From: Monomorium pharaonis
Lineage: Eukaryota > Arthropoda > Insecta > Hymenoptera > Formicidae
Direction of reading: 5' to 3'
NCBI RefSeq assembly: GCF_013373865.1
Contig: NC_050468.1
Span: 11,842,510-11,906,509 of the forward strand
Length of the DNA: 64,000 nt
Position 1 is the first letter of the stretch; each line of letters opens with the position of its first letter. A program made the translations under genes and the position numbers. Positions 23,001-36,560 of the stretch are shown piece by piece. The notes under the pieces are model-generated. The model was not told the origin of the DNA. It searched no databases and worked only from the letters and a program-made list of their open reading frames with translations.

Positions 23001-26000
23001 GTCGATTTAGGAGCTTGCGACGTGGATTTCAATTCCACCGTGGAAGACGCGGGCTGCTCCGAGAATTTAATCCACGTGCTACCAACTTGCGTGACCATCT
23101 TATCGATTGACGTTTCAGTGGAGGGTTGAAAGATCTCATCCGGATTGTTGATCTCTTCGAGCACTGTGCCATTCTCATTTAATAATATCGTCTCTGGATC
23201 ACTGTGATTGTTCTGACTTAGTCCATACGAGAACAATGCCGGAAGCTGATCGACCGGATCCGCTATTTGCAGAATCTGATCGGTACTTAGCAACGTAGCG
23301 ATCGGTCTTGCCGCCGATGAATCTTGATGATTCTGAATATCGTTACTAGAATCTGAATGCGTCAATAGTCCTGGCAATCTTAGGTCATCGATGATATCCT
23401 GCTGGCCCAGAAGAATGGGGAAATCCTCGGTTAAATGGCTTACGTCTGCCTGTTGGGGCAGCTGCGTTTTTTCGGCATTATTCGTCGTATCGAGTGACGG
23501 TGGTGTCAGCGATGAGACTTGATTCGAACTAGAGATCTTTGTGTATATCTCGTCGCCACTTGAGACATTTGGTTTGTTGATCTTCGTGGTGTCGCCGCTC
23601 GACGACACTGACATACCAACCGGTGTGCCATCTGGGTTCAGCAGGATTGGTATGTCGGGTACATGGTCGATGGGATGCAGACCGTGAAGCTCCTCGGTGC
23701 CTGGCGGATCGTCGTTGCCATTCATCGAGCTCTTCGGCGGTAATTGACAGCAGGCACCGAAGAGGAAGCCATCCATGCAGGCGCCGACGACCTCACCGTT
23801 ACGCCGTGTGCATTCGTAATTAAACATGCATATCGCCGGCTCGCTCGATTTGATGCGCGACGGCAACGATGGCCGGCACGCCTTCGGCACTATCGTGTAG
23901 CCGCCAAACAACTTTCTGCCTGAAAGATAATTAGAGTGAAAGATTACAATCCTAGAACTCACGACTTTCCTCTTTATTTCGTGCAATTTAAAATTTGCAA
24001 AAAAATTCGAAAAATATTTATTTCACGTAAAAAGAAACTTACACGATATTTTTATATTTGGTAAATTTATTTTACGCATATACACGTAATATTACACGTA
24101 ATTTTTGCAATTTTTGAGAAAGCGTAAAAAGTAAAAAAAGGTAAATTTCCATAAAAGTATTATCCTAGCACGTTGCGAACAGGAGGGAGCACTCGAAGTT
24201 CGCTCCGTTTGGTATTTGGGTTGTGGAAGAGTACCACGTTTACGCGTAACTCGAGACACTGCCCCAAATTTCGGTTTACCCTTGGAAGAGAAATCGAATA
24301 TCGGATCGAGGATTTATTGGTTGCGATATGCAACCCGTAGTGGAAACGTTAAATAACCATTTTCGCGTGGGCCAAAAATATATAGACGTCGTTTATCTTG
24401 CAACGTTTTCCGTTTTAGCCATCGATGTTGCAACACAGAACGAGCGAGGCAAGAACATTATAAATAGACATCTCATAGACATTGATTCGTTTAAGAAAGC
24501 AGAGCGAAAGAAAGGTTATTTCTTCAAAAAGAAAAAAAAAATCATCTACGCGCTATCTTCATTAATTCTCATGATATATAGATTTATAGACGATGATATC
24601 TTTCCTCTTTGCTTGTTTCTCTCGAGAGCACGCGAGAGAAAATATGAATCGGCGTCAATGTTGAGTTAATATCGGCGAGAAAACGTCGGTTATGAGATGC
24701 ACGCCCGTTTGCGCGTGTGTTGTGTTTGCACATACGCGGCTATCTTTTCCGGTTATGCTTAGCTGACCAAAGCATATAGACGAGCAGGCATGTAGGCTTC
24801 GCCGCACGTGCCTTCTACACGCTTGCACACTGCCAATATATGATGACCTACTCCGCGATCCGTCCGCGATGCTTGTCTGGATACCCGCGGCTGGCGTTCC
24901 AGATTTTTGCTATACGCGGACTCTCGCCTCCTACCGATCCACCTTCATGTTTATCAGTCTCGGTATGCTGCATGGGCTCGTCGTTTCCAAATAGCATGTA
25001 CTCTGGAGAACTCAAAACGCTAAAACCTCGTTGTAACCTCGTCCCGAAGATACTTTGCATTTCTTGAATGTGTTCTGGATATATACTTTATAAGCGTCTT
25101 TTAAATTTTTGCATTATCGTATACATAAAAGAATATCATTTCTACTCCTAAGAAAAGCGAACACTCAATTTACTTTTCTTTTTTTTTTAATTACAGTTAT
25201 CTTTACAAAAAATATTTTCTTGCTAATAAATCTAAAAATATATATTACAAATTTAGAAAATTCATTATTAAATTGTAGTACTAAAATAAAAAGATTTATA
25301 TTTTTTCCAACAATATTATCAAATTTTATCGAAGAAAAGTCAGAATATCAAATTCAAGTTTTAATTTAATATTTTTGATTAAAGTATTAAGTTGCTAGAA
25401 CGTAATGCTTTGAATAAGTTATGTATAATGAATTTATAATTGCACATATATGAACTTATTAAATATTTTGAAATAAGTAATATTTAACTTAAGTAATTTA
25501 CAGTATGTATTCTTCTGTGTATTTTACACAAAATATACAAAATAAATACCATTAAATGAAAAGCAATGAAAATATTTGCGCGATGAATTCTTCTTTATTT
25601 ATAATGGAAAACGGCACACGAAAAATAATGTGTAATGATTTATTATATTATTTAAGTTGTGGTAAAAGTGTAAAAAAAGTTTAAGTTCTCAATGAATGAA
25701 AAATTTGGAAAATTAATTTATCTTTTGGAAAAAAATCCATCTTTTCTGCATGTCACAGATAAGCAAATATGTTCTCACGTAAAATTTGCATATTTTTTGC
25801 GGTGTCCGTCGTGATCCACGGACCACTCAACTTTCTTTTCTATATGCGACGCGGAAAAGAAGAGGGAGAGAGAGAGCAATTTGCAATTTAGATTAGCTGT
25901 GGGATTGTGCACAGTTTCGCGAAAAATGGGTTGTCTACATGAGCCACAGAAACAAGATTATGTTCATTCTGAAGTATGTGGCGTACCAGTTAGTGAACAA

Positions 26001-27344
26001 TCTTTGGACAATCTTTATGAAAGCATAAAGCGCATGCATCATACCGATGCATGTTGATTAACCATCGCGAGACGTGTGACGCAACAGTGAGTATTAAATG
26101 TCTATTGTCGATATTATGTATAGACATGCACTTAAAACGGGAGAGCTTTCCATTAAATATACACGGTGCCCAAAAGCAGCCAGCTTCGTGAATTATTTAT
26201 GTGAATTAAATCGAACGTATCGTGTTACTGCTCAAGCGTTTCTCAAGATCTACGCTGTTTCATGTAGGTTTACCTGAATTATTCAAATTATGCTTTGCAT
26301 TTTAGATATGTCTTGTATAGTAAAAAGAAGGGATACTAATGCAGTCAGTAGTTTATTGATCTTAATCAATAACCGGATTGCGAGAAAATGAACACCTTAG
26401 AAAATACTTATTAAAGTGTTAAACGAGTATCGTAATAAAGAAGATGATGCACAATTTCCTGTAAGATGCGTGTAAGTCTTCCATTTATTTTATCGTAGTA
26501 TACCACAACGATAAAATATATGTTGAAGACAAAATATACAACATATATGTTGGGGACAAATAATAGTAATAATTAACCCGTTATAGTTAAACTTTTCGCT
26601 CCCGTATGCATTTCCCACGTGTATTTCCGTGTTGACGGAGTACAACTCGTATTTCGAAATAGATAAGATAAAAGCAGGTAATATAATACCGGTATAATTA
26701 ATGCGGAAAAGTTGGTTACTATTAAAAGGATGGATTATTTTACATTTTATAATTTCAACCTACATATGAAGTTTTCATCGTGCCCCAAAATCTGATAGTA
26801 ATTCAGTCAATAGTCGATAAAATATAAACTTGAATATAATTTATTATATAGCAAATAAATAAATAGGTAATTATTATCATTTCCGTAATTAAAAATCGCA
26901 TTTATTAATAAATAATTCAAGAATATTTTAACTTTTTGTTTTGACGTCATTGAAAGTCTATTATTCTTATAATTAATATTTTCAATTTTATAAACTTTAT
27001 TTACGTTACATATTACAGACGTTCAGGAAGATAGCAGTCGAATTTTGATAGATCCTGTATAGATTATATAGCAAATAGATTGAAAGTACAGCGAGAAGGA
27101 ATTTCGTGCGCCGCGAGAAATGTCATCGTAAACTATCATAGAGCTGTAAATGTCATTGTGAATGTCGCACGAGCCACAAACTTTCTTGACACAAATCAAC
27201 GCGCGAAAGTGGAGAAAGGTGAATTTCTGATATATAGGGCAGAGTCATCGCACATACGCTAATGAGCATTAAAATGCAGTTTGATATATACTGGCTCGCA
27301 AGAATAATTTTGAGTGGCAGAGAGGGGAGGGGGAGAGAGAAAGA

Positions 27345-27379
<35 letters not shown>

Positions 27380-28987
27380 AAGCGTCTTTCGGACTTATAA
27401 TGTTGAGACTTGACATGGAAAACGTGTTCGATAGATGACATTCCAAAATTCGCCGTCGATAAAGAAAAGTGTCCTAGAATCGTCGTCCTTTCAGCTGCTT
27501 TTAAAGAGAAATTTGAAGTCAATTTTCTCCTTATAGTAGCCTTGTAAAGAATCATCGTTACTTTTTAATTTCCAACAATAAATATGTTAATGTTTCAATT
27601 GTAATTTAATTTTCATTAATTTTAAATTTTATTTCAATTAATTAAATTATATTAAAACAAAATTGTCATTTATTTGTTGTTTATTTTCGAGATTAAAATA
27701 ACTTGTTATTGAGGTCACTGCATCTGCTGCTAAACATCAGTCAATAATTGAAGATAAATATTAAAATAAGACTTTAAAATAATAAGTTGCAAATTAAGTA
27801 TAACTTTTTTAGATCTCATTTTCATGTGATGAGATTTGATTAAAACTTCATTTTTTAGTTGAATATGTAATTACATTAAGTTGTTTACTCATTGTTCATT
27901 GGTTTAATTTCTTATTTGTTTATTGACTAGTGCAGTGATGATACTATTACATTAAATAATTACGTTTAATAATTCGATGTAACTGTTAAAATAATTATCA
28001 CGTTTCGAAGTTTATTTCCCCCATAAATATGTCCCCAATAATATGTATAATTGAGCGAATGTGGAATCTATATATCTGGAACGATATTGCTCGAGGTTTT
28101 ACCGCTTTCATCTTGACTACCGTAGGCATGTCTTAAAATTTTCACATGTTTCATACAAATAGACTCACGAAAACATCTCTCTTGTGACTTTCGAGAGAAT
28201 GAACGAGGCTGTAAGTAGAATACAGTGTCAATATTTGCCGTGTCAAAAATTCGTAAAAACGCGACGTGTTAAAATGATGAAACACTGACGCGCGGCTTTT
28301 CTCCGGCGACCCTTGACCTTCCTCTCATGCTCGCCGGAAGGGACCGAAAGCGACGTACGTGAGACATCGATATTCGCGCAGCTCGGCAGAAAATCGAATT
28401 TCACCTCCTCTGTACGCTCAACGCGCGACCGGAATAAATGGCATATGGCGAAAAGCTTCCTTCTCGGCTCCACCTCTCTTGTTGTTGATTTTGCTCAAAG
28501 AAAGACGGAAAGTAGAATTTGGTGTCAGTAATGACCGCCGCTTTAACGTATCATTTCGTATACGAGCCGCGGACACTGGCATGCATGTTAATGAGAATGC
28601 ATATGCGAGAACAATTTGTAAAAGTAGAAATCCAAGTTTGCCTCGTTTCCGCGTATTCATTATCTTTTAACGTGGCAAAGAAGGAAGATTTATGCAGAAA
28701 AAAATGTGTTTGGAAAATTATGTATTACATAAGTTATCTTATTCAAGTTTAGTTTTTATTTTTTTCAATATATATGGAATAGAAAAAAGAATACGTTACT
28801 AATATTCATCTGATGAGTTAGGAATTAATTTAATTATATGTAACCATGTTTGTTAAAGTAAATATACGAAATGCGGATGGTATTGATTGCTGTAATTACC
28901 TTCATTTTGAGGCGTCCAGGGATGAGAAAAGACGCACGTCAGAGTAAGGATGACGAACAGCAGACAAATACCTTTCTCAGCAACCAT
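18356..28987 (-). CDS. flz: Filzig-like trypsin-type serine protease (seven coding exons, 1226 aa)
   Basis: Modular secreted or membrane-tethered protease of the Stubble/Filzig type, acting on apical matrix and cuticle in insects. Coding exons (minus): 28987-28900, 23919-21563, 21210-20748, 20540-20351, 19744-19479, 19206-19052, 18517-18356. All junctions are GT-AG and phases 1/0/1/2/1/0 join without a break. Residues 1-21 are a hydrophobic signal or anchor. A six-Cys knot (C44, 60, 66, 77, 86, 87, ending GACCQL) is followed by a Ser/Thr/Pro-rich stalk to about 969; its last exon is a mucin-like run of TTRRPT and TRRPKPT repeats. C971 precedes the activation site K982/IVGG. The triad is H1029 (TAAHC), D1078 (FENDLALL) and S1176 (GDSGGP), with D1170 in the S1 pocket, so it should be active with trypsin specificity. 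Conserved blocks such as [10 protein letters not shown] and [10 protein letters not shown] favour Filzig over Stubble. The ATG directly follows an acceptor, so a non-coding exon lies upstream. Drosophila Filzig is longer, from stalk length. Confidence 0.92.
19976..20052. repeat. (TA)n(GA)n microsatellite in flz intron
   Basis: About 24 TA units run directly into about 14 GA units, inside the intron between flz coding exons 4 and 5 and just before the foldback element at 20061. Confidence 0.95.
20061..20263. mobile_element. Foldback MITE in flz intron (family with CAGCCCGCAA arms)
   Basis: The ends read TACAGAAAAAAAGT on the left and TACACTGAAAAACA on the right (reverse complement). Inside, nearly perfect 45-bp arms (20098-20141 and 20178-20221) share TTGCGGGCTGCCAACTAC and CTCAATACAATAATAT. 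There are no coding bases. A half-copy of the same family is at 56512-56596. Confidence 0.75.
24848..25060 (-). other. Unrecognised 70-codon ORF in flz intron 1
   Basis: A locally CpG-rich block inside the 5-kb first coding intron of flz. The minus strand has an ATG-started ORF (MQSIFGTRL to GRIAE); the plus strand is also open. I see no signal peptide, domain or splice sites that would tie it to flz. It could be a small nested gene, an old retrocopy or chance. Confidence 0.12.
27333..27379. repeat. (GA)n microsatellite in flz intron 1
   Basis: Interrupted, then pure GA/AG run in the first coding intron of flz. Confidence 0.9.
28240..28660. other. CpG-rich patch in flz intron 1
   Basis: Open on both strands over 70-100 codons, CpG-rich, about 250 bp downstream of the first coding exon. 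It could be an intronic enhancer or internal promoter; no protein recognised. Confidence 0.25.
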
Positions 28988-28999
28988 CTGTAATAAGAA

Positions 29000-31420
29000 G
29001 AGTATTTGAAGGAAATATACTTATAAAGAAAAGACGCGCACATTCGTCTTAAAAGATTTATACCAGTTGTACTAAAAAAGATTAAGGAAACTTAAAATTA
29101 AAAAAAAAGTTCTTATCAAACTTAAAGGTAGCTCTGCTTTAAGTCAACGTTAATTTATTTATAAAGACGGCCCTTGGCACCAGCTCAACGGCGATCTTAA
29201 AGTACCCTTTAGTTTTAAACTTGACTTTGAAACGTAAAACGTGACGCAAAAGATATGCGCTTATATCCACAAGAAAAAGTTGATAAAAGTTACCATTTTC
29301 TTTGCCGATACAAACTTGCTTATTCTATCCATTAAGCATGCATTACGTTTTAGTCAGAAAGTTTCTTCACTCTTGTATAAAAAAAAATTCACGTAGAAAA
29401 TAAGTGAGAGATAGCATTCACATTTTTAGAAGATATCTATTTAACCATTTATATCATTTCTCTCTTTTCAAATATCAAATGAGCAATTTATGAAAATAAC
29501 TTCTGCGTTGATTGACTCTGAATAAAAATTGCGTCTATTTTTTTTAAATTTATCTTCTGCATAATCGTTTAGCAGCCGTAATTTTTCAGATCTGATTATT
29601 AGATCTACATATCGGTGTATATTTGTCCCTCGTAACGGTACAGAGTACCAGCCTCTCGCACGTATGATAGAATAACTGGGAGTCGTAAGATGATTCCCAT
29701 CGCGTATTCTCTGAATTAATTTTATCTTACAAAATAATAGCTAATTTCACTACAATTTGCATTTATTATTTAAAACTCAATTAGATATAGTACATATAGT
29801 AACCTACTTTCAAAATTTAATTAAAGAGTCAAGTGGTATAATATAGATATTGTAGATAATTATTATTCATGAAATGGGTATTGATTACAATATTAAATAA
29901 TGATGATAGTGATATATAAATAATACCAAAAATAATGATGTATATAATATCCCATCAGGAGGAAATTATAAATTATACAATAACTTTAAATTTTATTTAA
30001 CAAATACATTGAAAAATAAACATCATGATATTTAACTTTAAATACAAATTCATGCCAATTCTACCGAAAAATATTTACAATTTAAAACGGAGAAAGATAA
30101 AAGGGTTTATGCTCGATTCATGTAACGTGTCATTTCGAATTATTGTTATGATATGAATTCACACAGAGGCGAAATCTAATAGCCAATAATGTAATGCTTA
30201 CAATGGATGAATATACAAAGGGTTAACCACTATTTCACAAATATGGATCAATGCTCCTTCTGTATCGCGTAGGTGTACGTTTGCACAAAAAAGCACAATG
30301 TAATAGTATATACAAGCATGAATAGTTCTATTATTAATTTTTGCAAGAAGTAAAAGGTCAAAAAAGTTTTTGCGGGTACCATTACTTTTATAAAAATATA
30401 AATTTGTAGCTAATTTTATCAAGGAACAATGTGAATAAAAATAGAATTTAAATTGACGATTAAAACGAGATAGAGCCGGCAAATCGTGCTGTTAAAATTT
30501 TTAGTCGTATTGTCGCTTTTTTGCTTTTGCCTAAATTTATATTACCTAAGTTTGAAAATCTCTTGAAATCTTTTGAAATCTCTCGAAATTTCACAAAAGA
30601 TGGGGTATACGCCTTTCACACGCGCATCGTCAAAATGTATGAAGAGCAAACATCGCGCTTTGGACCTATGTATCTCTTTTTCCTTGGAGAGGTTCACGCT
30701 CACACAAGCAAACACGAGCACACGGGACGACAGGGCTGCATGTGTGTATTCGCGGAATCCCGTTACAGTCAGTCACACAGGCCCGATGTGCGATAGTGGT
30801 AGACGAGGCGGAGGAACGGGAACGGAGGTATCGAAGGAACCTGAAGGTAAAGTTGCCGGAGATCTTCGACGATCGTACAAGAGCCTTGATGAACGAGACG
30901 AGGAGAAGAACGGAGAAACGATGAGAAGCAAGGATACGAGAATGAGCATCGGAATGAGCCGCTGGTTGCTTTAACGCAGGTTCACCAAGACACTGGTGAC
31001 CCAGTTATCAATTCACCGACGTTCTGTCTCATTCCCATTGCGGCTTTATTAAATCATTATAAAGTCCACCGTGCAACGTACAAACTATTGTCATTCATTT
31101 AAATCAACATCGCAACTTGGCATTGGAAAATATCTGTGGGTTTTAAGAATCTACATCCATTTTTTTAGCATTTTTAATTTTATTCACTTGTGGTCATTTG
31201 TTGGGATTCAAAATTTGTTACATACTTTTAATTTATTTGCAAGAAAAGAATCTACATGTATTAGATATTCTTATTGTTGATAGAACAACATAACTGAGCT
31301 TATAAAAATTGAAGGAATTAAAAAAAGAGAATTTTGCATTAACAGTCATAAATAAAATAAGTTGCTTTTATAAATTTATTTTAATAAATAAAAATTCAGT
31401 ACACTAAATAATATGATACT
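29000..31420. other. Upstream flank of flz exon 1, no coding gene seen
   Basis: The TTATTACAG acceptor directly abuts the flz ATG, so this is probably intron. At 30.65-30.97 kb there is a purine-rich, GC-richer patch with plus-strand ORFs but no recognisable product. Confidence 0.4.
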
Positions 31421-31424
31421 TTGG

Positions 31425-31548
31425 CTGCGTACCCTTTGGCGCTTACAGCGCTTGTAAGCATTGTTTGTCCTTGTTTAATCATTATGAACAACAAGGAATA
31501 ACATGAAATAATGGTCACAGCGCTGTGAGCGCCAAATGGAACGCAGCC
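31425..31548. mobile_element. 124-bp palindromic MITE with GGCTGCGT ends
   Basis: The left arm GGCTGCGTACCCTTTGGCGC and TTACAGCGCT is mirrored by AGCGCTGTGAGCGCC and AAATGGAACGCAGCC. It is compact and non-coding, with ends reminiscent of hAT-type MITEs; no clear 8-bp target duplication. Confidence 0.75.
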
Positions 31549-31644
31549 TTTTATTTCTCTGTAATATCACTACTCTAAAATCATATTCAAAAATGTCAGT
31601 TTAATTAATTTAATAATTTAAAGTTTTAATATACATACATACAC

Positions 31645-31898
31645 ACACGGAGAGAATTTTCTCTTAAAATTTACCTCAAAATCTGGTAATTGTGAGATAA
31701 TGCGTGACCTCAAAGAATTTTACTGTACTTTTTAATAAAATTTACTATACTCTAAGTAAATTTTACTAAAAGTATAATAAATTTTACTATACTTTTAGTA
31801 AATTTTATTGAAAAGTATATTAAAATTCCTTGAGGTCACATATTATCCCACAATTACCAGATTTTGAGGGTAAATTTTAAGAAAAAATTCTCTGTGTA
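31645..31898. mobile_element. 254-bp foldback MITE with ACACGGAGAGAA ends
   Basis: Arms of about 115 bp are nearly complementary from end to end: TTAAAATTTACC, CTCAAAATCTGGTAATTGTG, GACCTCAA and AATAAAATTTACTATA recur inverted on the right. The core is a TACTTTTAGTAAATTTTA palindrome. Flanking TA-rich DNA fits a Tc1/mariner-type insertion. Confidence 0.8.
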
Positions 31899-32642
31899 CA
31901 TATGTATATATGTATACATATAGAAATATTTAAACTTATTTTTTGGAAAATATTTTGTAAATTATGTTGTTATTGTAGCAAATAAACAATACATTTCAAA
32001 CTCTAAAAATAGCTAATGGAAGAATCGAAAAGATGCGATAGCATCAAAATTGACTTTTATTAAGTAGCAGAGATGAATTATAACGACGGGAACAGCTATG
32101 GAATATTTACATAGTGACTGCTCGGTTACCAAATGATAATTTTGACATAAGCCATAATGATTTCATCCATATACGGCCCGCGTTCGTGCCGCTCTGATTT
32201 TTAATGCGATCCGTTAAAGCGAACTGTTGTTCCACACAGACACATACATGAGAGTTGATATGACTATTAATACTCTCACCCGTTAACCTAAAAACTACGG
32301 AACATCCGGTCGATTTATACTATGTTGATTAAATGTACCATGATTATGCTAATTTCATTAAATACTGAACAATTATGTTAATCACATCAAATGTACCGGA
32401 GTTATATTATGCGACTCGCATTCGCATTTTAAATTATGCTGTTTGTTTCGTTACGGCAAAATTTATATATTTAAAATAAATATTTTGAACATTTAAATAA
32501 ACATTTAAAATGTTTTGAAATTTGTCGAGTTAAAAAATGCTTAACAAAATATTTTATAACGATAGTTTTATTAATTGAGGAAAAAATTTTTGACGCACGA
32601 TAGAAAGATAATATATTTAGTATGATTTCTAAAGAAAGATAA

Positions 32643-32646
<4 letters not shown>

Positions 32647-32672
<26 letters not shown>
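32647..32672. repeat. (TA)n microsatellite
   Basis: About 13 TA units. Confidence 0.9.
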
Positions 32673-32673
<1 letters not shown>

Positions 32674-33339
32674 TCTAATTTTATTTTTACATATATACTA
32701 ACAAGAGATTTATAACAGTTTCGCTCCGGTTTTAATAAGTTTTAAATACGTTAAAATATAAATAAAAATAAGAGATATTTTTTTCTAAGTGTTTTCTCGT
32801 ACGTTTAGTAAGTGAGACTTTTTGGGAAAAAAAAAGATTATTTTCTTTTAATGTAAATATTGTTGAAAAATAAAAAATTAAATAGTCAGTTTCAAGAGTA
32901 CTTTATAATAATAAGTTATTATCTAAAATTATTATATATTATTTTTTATTGTTATAAAATACTCTTGAAAATATTCAACTTTTATTTGTATATTTTTCTA
33001 TTTTATACGATTGCTCAAAAGCGAAAGAATTCGCTTCGATAAAAAATAATCAATTTTTCCAAAAGGATTTTCGCGCGAGAAAGTATTTGTAAAAGGTGCG
33101 TATTTTATTTTTTTCTATGTTTTAATTACAGCTTATTAAAATCGGAGAAGGACACTTGGTTGGTTTTCCCTGTAAGAATTTTTATAACGCAAAAGAGATC
33201 GTAGTAGATTATAAATACATAATATATAAGTATTTAACTATATTAACATAATCCATAATTATGAAACACTCTATTTAACTATAATGTTAAGCGTAAGATT
33301 AAACGCACACTTCATTATGCACAGCTACCTTGATTCAGG

Positions 33340-34660
33340 GTCGATTGAATTATGATAACGCCGGTATATTACATAATGGCTGTGCGCTTACATCGTGAGA
33401 ACGTTATACCGCACGTTACGCTGTTAACGCACAAGCGCGATCCTTTCCTACGCCCTACGTACGGCCGCGAATACGGAAGTCACTTTCGTTGCAAAGGTGT
33501 TTCGTTTTCGCGTAACATTTTCCGGTCGTTGTCGACGATTATCTCAATCAACTTGGGAATTCAACGCATCTTACTTCCATCCTCCGCGTGTATCGCTTCA
33601 CTTTTAATCCTATTCTTTCCTTCTACCGTAAAATACGATCAGTTAATACGTGATATATGTGTTTTTATTTAATGTTTTATATTTAATATGTCAAGTTATT
33701 TACAACGTGTTGTCGTTTATGTTGCTACTTCGCGCTTCGTCGCTTTATTCGTTTATTGATCGCCGACAGCGTAAAACCGCGACGTTGCATTCCCGCGGAC
33801 ATTACTTTCCGCGCTATCTGCTGCGGCGATCAATGGTAAACGAGCAGCCCTCATTCTCTCTCTCTTTCTCTCTCTCTCTCGGTGTGCTTTACTGCCGGCG
33901 GAGGTGTACGTACATACGCGAGAATTCTGTCTCGGGCAAATCGGGAAAAATTGGCTCCGCTGGAAAATACGGCGGGATCCCACGTTTGCCGCGGGAGAGT
34001 CTGCACCGAGTCGTCACACGGCGGATCCTCACCGAGAGGGATCCTCCGCCGACCTCGACCTCCGGCGTGGCGCGAGTCAACAGAATCGAAAATTCTTCCG
34101 CGTTCATTGGCCGTCCGTCAATGCCGAGCTAAATGCAAAGTGTGTGCGTACGCGACGCCGCGTGCATACATACGCACGCATAGATATATTGTATATACGT
34201 ATACGTACAGAGCCTCGGAGAAAGCTTAGTTCGACGCGTGATTGGATCTTGATTATTGGATCTGGGTGACCCGATTGCCTCAACGGAGGCTTCCTCGTCC
34301 TCGACAACCTGTCGTGAGGAGCCTGAACGATTGATGCTTTATCATTAATCGATCACATGTGCGTGGGTGATTGATGAGCGTCGAAACGTCCGGCGAAACG
34401 TTAATTTAACGCCGTAGGTTACCGTACAGAGACCAATGTGCCTTACTTCAAATTCAGCTCGTTACAACTTTGTTAACATAATTGGAGATCTTTATAATGT
34501 ATTTACCGGTAGAGCGGTTTCGAATTTTTTGTTTCGGCGGTAATTCTACAAGTGAAAGAAGATTTTTCTTCTCACGCGCTGAAGAAGAATCTTTCACACG
34601 CTTCAGTCTCGTTTCCGCGATTTTTCCTCACTTTTCACTATGGATAAGCGCGATTTGAAT
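33340..34660. other. CpG-rich island, no protein recognised
   Basis: More than 1 kb of CpG-rich sequence with overlapping ORFs in most frames, a (CT)n stretch at 33.86 kb, and no consistent coding frame with an ATG and splice sites. Promoter-type DNA is the likeliest reading. Confidence 0.35.
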
Positions 34661-36007
34661 TAATCCAACAAGTCGGAACTGCCTTTGGCCTCCATTTTCT
34701 CTCCGCGAATTTAATGCAAGCACGAGCGTCAATTATCGAGACGACGCGGTGATTAGCGAAATAATCTGAGAAAGTAGGGAACCCGTGCCATTCGAATGGA
34801 ACCCAGAAGTCCGCGAAATGACCGCGCGAAACTAGACCTAGGACGAAGATGCAGACGGCCGCCGCTTTCACTCGATCGTTTCAGACATTTCGAGCGCGAT
34901 CGTTCGTGCAAAACCGATCGATTCCTCCTCATTTCAACACGGAAGGCTTAATATCTGCCCGCCTCGTATGAAGCAACGAAAGTGATAGCCGGTATTGCAC
35001 GTTAACGTGCCAACGCCGACGGCACGGAAAGCCGCGTAATCATTTGCGGTTTATCAGTGCAATTTTGTTACAAAGAGATCTTTTCATCCAAGACGGAAAT
35101 CCTGTTCTCAATACGATTTTTATACAATTTAAATTTCAACAGATAAATGGTTTTACAGATTGAGTTTGGTTTACCTCTTTATTTGTATAATCTCACATTT
35201 TACAATTTTATAAATACAATTTTTGAAGATTTACAACGTTCTTATATGTATATATATTATATGTATTTTTTCCCAATTAAATTTTTATTAAAATTAAAAG
35301 GTTTAAGATATCTTGTACGTAAAGAGATGTTGAGATATCGACGTACATGAGTTATGCATAAAAAAAAAACTCAACAGGTTTCTTCTTTTCAATTCTTCTT
35401 TTTTGCCCGCACGACATCCGTATTAGGGACGAATTTCTGTTTGCGTATGAATTAACGCTGAAAGACACCATGTGTTACAAATGCAAATCTTTTTCTGGGG
35501 ATTAACCGGTTAAAGGCGTAGAAGCGTTAAATGCGCGAATGAGTTTACATGATTGGAAAGAGTGACAACGAACTGTCGAAGACAACCGTTACGACCCGCC
35601 ATCACATACCTGACTTAGGTATACACTGGACGTGCACGTGCGTAAAGGATGTGCGCGGTTAGGAGCTGCTAGGGGTCAACATGGGAGATGTTTCGTCCAT
35701 TTATAGTATCTCGTCAAGTATGGGAGGGGATTTTAGAACTTTTAAAAGTGAAAATTTGACTTGATTTTACAAAATCAATCGTTACTATGATTTCTTTAGG
35801 ATTTCTCTTCTTCGTACACGCATGAAGTGTTTGGTTAAATAGTGAGCATTTATATATACATATATAATAAAGAATAAAGAATGATAATATGAACAAAGTA
35901 TGGGTGTGTGGAAGAATATTAAAAAAATAGACGGTCAAGTAAAAATTGGCGCAGAAGAACGTCGACGTCTTTTTACTTAATTTTTCTAACAACTTAATAA
36001 TATTTAC

Positions 36008-36560
36008 CGGGCACAACTGTGTTTATGGCGTATGCCATGCACAAGATTCGCCAGCTTTATGCGTGACCGTTGGCTGCGTGCACGCACGAAATTGGAAGTA
36101 ACGTAAAGCTGGAAGCGTAAATAATTCTCGCGGTGCCGAGTCTCTCGTGACTCAGGTGTGCGAGTTTCACGGTCGGTGCATCTTTGCCGCGCGTCTCGTC
36201 TGCCGGCGAACGAGGGCAGGTCCGCGCGGCGTGCCAGGTCGCCGATACCTGTTACTTGCGTCATCGATTTCTGTGCCGCAGAAATCTTCCTGGCAACTTT
36301 CGGCGTCTAGCTCGGGCAGACGCGTCGCGCCGGGCGCGCTTTCGTTTAATGACGAATGGACGAAAGATACGCGGAAGGAGAAAGAGATACGGGATAGATG
36401 AGATCGAGATAGCGCGCGGATGCAGCGGGGCATACCAAATGGTATTCTTCTACCTGTGTATCGGAATGCATCGTTTTAACTGTCGAGAACGCGGCTTTCT
36501 CCCGTTTCCACGGTCAAATTACTATCCGTGCGATTACGCTGGCTTCTCGATCCTAGTTTT
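36008..36560 (-). other. CpG-rich candidate first exon ending at a minus-strand donor
   Basis: A CpG-rich block whose minus-strand end reads GTGCCCG then GTAAATATT. It has no recognisable coding frame. It is a candidate non-coding first exon for flz, whose start codon directly follows a splice acceptor at 28988. Confidence 0.3.

Noticed and set aside
18356..28987. Assignment of the protease as Stubble (Sb) itself.
   Set aside because: Knot and stalk are shared by both, but the catalytic-domain blocks ([31 protein letters not shown]) and seven-exon layout fit Filzig better; a tree would settle it.
33650..34269. Several overlapping ORFs of 72-160 codons on both strands.
   Set aside because: All frames are open at once because of CpG-rich, stop-poor composition; peptides are Arg/Ser-rich without domains.
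34638..34871. Minus-strand 77-codon ORF that looks like a small secreted peptide (KAAAVCIFVLGLVS start).
   Set aside because: The apparent start is GTG, with an in-frame TGA four codons upstream and no ATG; no convincing acceptor precedes it. Chance hydrophobic run in a CpG-rich block.
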